Part shown: positions 12,853 through 15,268 of the stretch, one piece after another | Position numbering within the stretch: the first letter of the stretch is position 1 | How the letters are laid out: each line of letters begins with the position of its first letter | Position numbers and translations under genes: made by a program | From: Acetobacteraceae bacterium | Lineage (GTDB): Bacteria > Pseudomonadota > Alphaproteobacteria > Acetobacterales > Acetobacteraceae | Direction of reading: 5' to 3' | Assembly (NCBI GenBank): GCA_027323595.1 | Contig: DAHWBL010000147.1 | Location: forward strand, 1 to 15,268 | DNA length: 15,268 nt | Notes under the pieces: model-generated | What the model was told of the DNA's origin: nothing | The model's database searches: none | What the model saw: the letters and a program-made list of their open reading frames with translations, nothing else

Positions 12853-14400
12853 ATGAGCACCATCACCAACTCCGACATCACCAACCGCATCACCCCGCGC
12901 GCCTTCGGCGATCTGCGCGGCTGGATCGAGGCCCTGCGCGCGGAGGGCGAACTGCACGAGATCAACGTGGAGGTGGATTGGGACGGCGAGCTTGGCGCCA
13001 TCGCCCGGCGCGCCTTCGGCCAGGGCAAGGGCCCGGCCCTGCTGTTCAAGAACATCAAAGGCTACGGCCCCAACGATGACGTCTGGTCGCGTGAGCTGTT
13101 CACCGGCGGGCTGTCGAACTATTCGCGCATCGCCATGATGCTCGGCCTGCCAAAGGACGCCCCGGTCACCGATCTCGTGCGCGCCACCCAGCATTATCTC
13201 GCCCAGCGGGTGAAGCCGGTCACCGTGCCGACCGGCCCGGTGAAGGAGATCATCCTGCGCGGCGCCGACATCGACATCAACAAACTTCCAGTGCCACGCT
13301 GGCACGGTCTGGACGGTGGCCGCTACATCAACACCTATCAGGGCACCGTCACGATGGACCCTGACACCGGCGAGCACAATATCGGCATCTATCGCGGCAT
13401 GATCGGCCAGAAGGACACCATGCCGGTGCTGCTGTGGCGCGCGCAGAACTGGGGCGTGCATTTCCAGAAATGGGCCGAGCGCGGCATGAAGATGCCGGTG
13501 GCGCACATCTATGGCTGGGAACCCTGCCTGCCTTATTGCGCCTCCGCGCCGATCCCCACCGGGGTTTCCGAATATGAGGTGATGGGCGCCATCCGCGGCG
13601 CGCCGGTGCCGCTGGTCAAATGCGAGACCTCCGACCTCATGGTGCCGGCCAGCGCGGAAATCGTGATCGAGGGCTTCATCGATCCCGACCCCGCGACCTT
13701 CGAGATGGAAGGCCCGTTCGGCGAATACACCGGCTATTTCGGCGGTGATCAGGGCCCCAAGCACGTCACCAAGATCACCTGCGTCAGCATGCGCCACAAC
13801 CCGATCTATCGCGGCACGCTGGAAGGCACTCTGCCCAAGCGGCTCAACGAGAATTCGGTCACCAGCTCGGTGCAGCGCGCCGGTGTCGCCTGGAACGTTC
13901 TGAAGGCGGCCGGTGTGCCAGGCGTGACCGACGTGCATTGCCCCGCCGCCAACAACGGCACCACGCTGGTCATCCAGTTGCACCAGACCTATCGCGGCCA
14001 GGCCAAGCAGGCGGCCGCCGCGATCTGGGGGTCGAACGCCTCGCATCTGCGCTACAAGAACATCTGGGTCGTCGATGACGACATCGACATCCACGATTAT
14101 GCTTCCCTGGACTGGGCCTTTGCCTATCGCGTCAACGCCGCCGAGGATGACATCGTGTTCTTCCCCGCCACCTTCGGCTCGCTGCTCGACCCCTCCACCA
14201 GGCTCGAATCCCGCGACCCGATCAAATTCGGCACCGGCAAATGGTGCCGCGTGCTGATCGACGCGACGCGCAATCTCGATTTCGAACCGCAGGCCCAATA
14301 TGGCGGCGACCGCTTCCCCCCCACCGTGACACCGCTGCCGCCGCACGCCGACATCGTCGACAGGCGCTGGAAGGAATACGGTTTCGACGAGAGCGTCTGA
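12853..14400 (+). CDS. UbiD-family prFMN-dependent decarboxylase (515 aa), second type
   Basis: 515-aa UbiD-family (de)carboxylase, close to Fdc1/UbiD in length and longer than the 458-aa paralogue at 3514. Catalytic residues are intact: N176-I-G-I-Y-R181 and E286-GPFG-E291 form the Asn/Arg and Glu/Glu elements of the E-R-E site; E240 or E242 in SEYEVMG is the likely third cofactor-site Glu; H203 may replace the usual His. The C-terminal VVDDDIDIHD and LLDPSTR blocks are typical and are mirrored in the first UbiD (VVDEDVDIHD, KLDPSTR). AAGGA (12841-12845) supports ATG 12853. It probably forms a two-gene transcript with the upstream acid transporter. No CoA ligase or hydroxylase adjoins it, so it may be a simple detoxifying or funnelling decarboxylase for an aromatic or hydroxyaromatic acid. 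The substrate is unknown. Confidence 0.93.
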   Translation: MSTITNSDITNRITPRAFGDLRGWIEALRAEGELHEINVEVDWDGELGAIARRAFGQGKGPALLFKNIKGYGPNDDVWSRELFTGGLSNYSRIAMMLGLPKDAPVTDLVRATQHYLAQRVKPVTVPTGPVKEIILRGADIDINKLPVPRWHGLDGGRYINTYQGTVTMDPDTGEHNIGIYRGMIGQKDTMPVLLWRAQNWGVHFQKWAERGMKMPVAHIYGWEPCLPYCASAPIPTGVSEYEVMGAIRGAPVPLVKCETSDLMVPASAEIVIEGFIDPDPATFEMEGPFGEYTGYFGGDQGPKHVTKITCVSMRHNPIYRGTLEGTLPKRLNENSVTSSVQRAGVAWNVLKAAGVPGVTDVHCPAANNGTTLVIQLHQTYRGQAKQAAAAIWGSNASHLRYKNIWVVDDDIDIHDYASLDWAFAYRVNAAEDDIVFFPATFGSLLDPSTRLESRDPIKFGTGKWCRVLIDATRNLDFEPQAQYGGDRFPPTVTPLPPHADIVDRRWKEYGFDESV

Positions 14401-14407
14401 TCAGTGC

Positions 14408-14436
14408 GGGGGATGGTGGCAATGTCGCCACCCCCG
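14408..14436. terminator. Hairpin between convergent UbiD and FkbM genes
   Basis: GGTGGC (14415-14420) pairs with GCCACC (14427-14432) over a 6-nt loop; three further G-C pairs form beyond a 2-nt AT bulge. It starts 8 bp after the UbiD stop and is followed by ...CTTTCT on the plus strand. A weak intrinsic terminator for the transporter-UbiD transcript, possibly acting in both directions. Confidence 0.5.
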
Positions 14437-14468
14437 ACTTTCTGGCGGGCGCGGGGAAAGACGCGGGA

Positions 14469-15268
14469 TCAGCGCGCGTTGAGCACGCGCCACAGCCAGC
14501 GCGCTGCGCGTCTGACCGTTCCGGTCTGCGGCGGTGCCGGATCGACCGCCACTTCGATCGGGATATTGGCTTTCAGATCGACCCCGGATGGACCCTGCGC
14601 GGGCAGCGAGGCCACCTCCGTCTCGTGGTCCGTTTGCGCTGGAGCATGTTCGGGAACCTGCGTCAGTTCGTCGCAGATGAACAACGCATCCGCCCAACTC
14701 AACGCGCGAGGGTTGTTGGCATGGTAATAGCGGTCGTAAAAGCTGTAAAATCGAAAACCATGCGCGGTCAGAAATTGGCCGAGGTCCCACAATAAGGGCT
14801 GATCGCGATATAGCGGAAATATCTCGACCTCGGCATAGATCAGCCGGATGCGCCGTTCGCGCAGCAGTCGCGCAGCAGTCGCTCAGCGCCGCGCAAAGCG
14901 TCCAGTTCCGCTCCCTGGATGTCCATATGCAGAAGGTCGATTGGAGCGGCGCCAATTTCGGCAAGCGCGTCGTCAAGGCGAACGCTCGTGACCGTGCGCG
15001 CTTCGAGCGGGGCGGCGTGCGCAGCCCAGTATCGTTGGTCACCGATCTCGAACATCGAGTGTGTGCCGTCATGCGAATTCACGTTCAGGGTGACGGGTCC
15101 GCTTTGGCTGCTCACGGCGTTGCAAAACAGATGTACTCGCTCGCCATAAGCGGCCAACGCCGTTTGCGCGCGGGCGAAATTTTTTGCTTCGGCCTCGAAC
15201 CCCCAGAGCTCGCAACTCGGAAATGCTTCGAGATAATGGCGGGACGTGTCCCCCAGATGACAGCCGAC
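14469..15268 (-). pseudogene. FkbM-family SAM methyltransferase, 5' truncated by the window and frameshifted
   Basis: Read from the right edge, the frame gives VGCHLGDTSRHYLEAFPSCE and continues through LWGFEAE, a central SVRLDDAL and the family's LLHMDIQGAELDALRGAERLL block, then goes out of frame and stops at 14840. The rest, AEVEIFPLYRDQPLLWDLGQ onward to the stop at 14469, lies in another frame. The break falls on a perfect 11-bp tandem duplication (14859-14869 = 14870-14880). Removing one unit restores one frame, reading GAERLLRERRIRLIYAEVEI across the joint. FkbM enzymes O-methylate sugars or antibiotic-like products using SAM. The ~60 residues after the domain are a Pro/Ala-rich tail with a basic end. 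This part is less GC-rich than the rest. It could be a pseudogene, a phase-variable gene or an assembly error. Confidence 0.85.
14857..14882. repeat. 11-bp tandem duplication inside the FkbM methyltransferase gene
   Basis: Plus-strand unit GCGCAGCAGTC occurs twice head to tail (14859-14869, 14870-14880), with period-11 matches continuing two bases on each side. Eleven is not a multiple of three, so the second unit shifts the reading frame. The one-unit form would give an intact gene, which points to a recent slipped-strand event. Confidence 0.9.

Noticed and set aside
1..15268. CRISPR array, tRNA, rRNA, phage or plasmid functions
   Set aside because: No regularly spaced repeats, no cloverleaf or rRNA sequence recognised, and no integrase, replication or mobilisation genes.

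Overview
The window is GC-rich, densely packed bacterial DNA. It has Gly/Ala/Arg-rich proteins, an alphaproteobacterial/mitochondrial-type Nfu protein, a PEP-CTERM exported protein and an FkbM methyltransferase. I read it as the chromosome of an environmental alphaproteobacterium, possibly Acetobacteraceae-like. That placement is inference; no rRNA or other marker gene is present. I saw no tRNA, rRNA, CRISPR array or transposase.

Left part (1-7731) is a carboxylic-acid catabolic module. It opens with the last codons of a thiolase (1-83), then a 104-bp structured repeat and an AraC-family regulator (282-1112). Next is a tight operon: an aryl/furoyl-type acid-CoA ligase (1191-2732), a crotonase-fold enzyme (2729-3511, 4-bp ATGA overlap) and a UbiD-family prFMN decarboxylase (3514-4890, 2 bp after the crotonase stop). 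Two tandem paralogous MFS acid transporters follow (4978-6303 and 6409-7731). The order ligase / crotonase / UbiD / MFS resembles the hmfD-hmfE-hmfF-hmfT genes of 2,5-furandicarboxylate and 2-furoate catabolism, which is my leading hypothesis; an aromatic acid is the alternative. A 17-bp motif, GA(G/T)AC-N5-GGTAACC, lies 50-70 bp upstream of the ligase and of each transporter, and is a candidate operator for the AraC protein. The two transporters also share homologous leaders, each with a tiny ORF ending exactly 11 bp before the transporter start.

Middle (7732-9887) is housekeeping and other genes. A second copy of the structured repeat, with compensatory stem changes, lies between the convergent ends of the second MFS gene and an Nfu-type Fe-S carrier gene (7852-8409, minus). 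Divergent from nfu is a CinA C-terminal (PncC-like) amidase (8527-9033). A PEP-CTERM sorted protein (9153-9887) follows, its 3' end overlapping by 29 bp the 3' end of a convergent Fsr-type efflux pump gene (9859-11109, minus).

Right part (11110-15268) starts with a 356-bp divergent regulatory region holding several dyads. It is followed by a third paralogue of the MFS acid transporter (11466-12788) and a second, different UbiD-family decarboxylase (12853-14400), forming a second transporter-decarboxylase pair. A hairpin (14408-14436) separates it from a convergent, lower-GC FkbM methyltransferase gene that runs off the right edge. That gene is frameshifted by a perfect 11-bp tandem duplication.

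No UbiX/flavin prenyltransferase and no molybdenum hydroxylase genes are visible, so the prFMN supply and any furoyl-CoA dehydrogenase would have to be encoded elsewhere.
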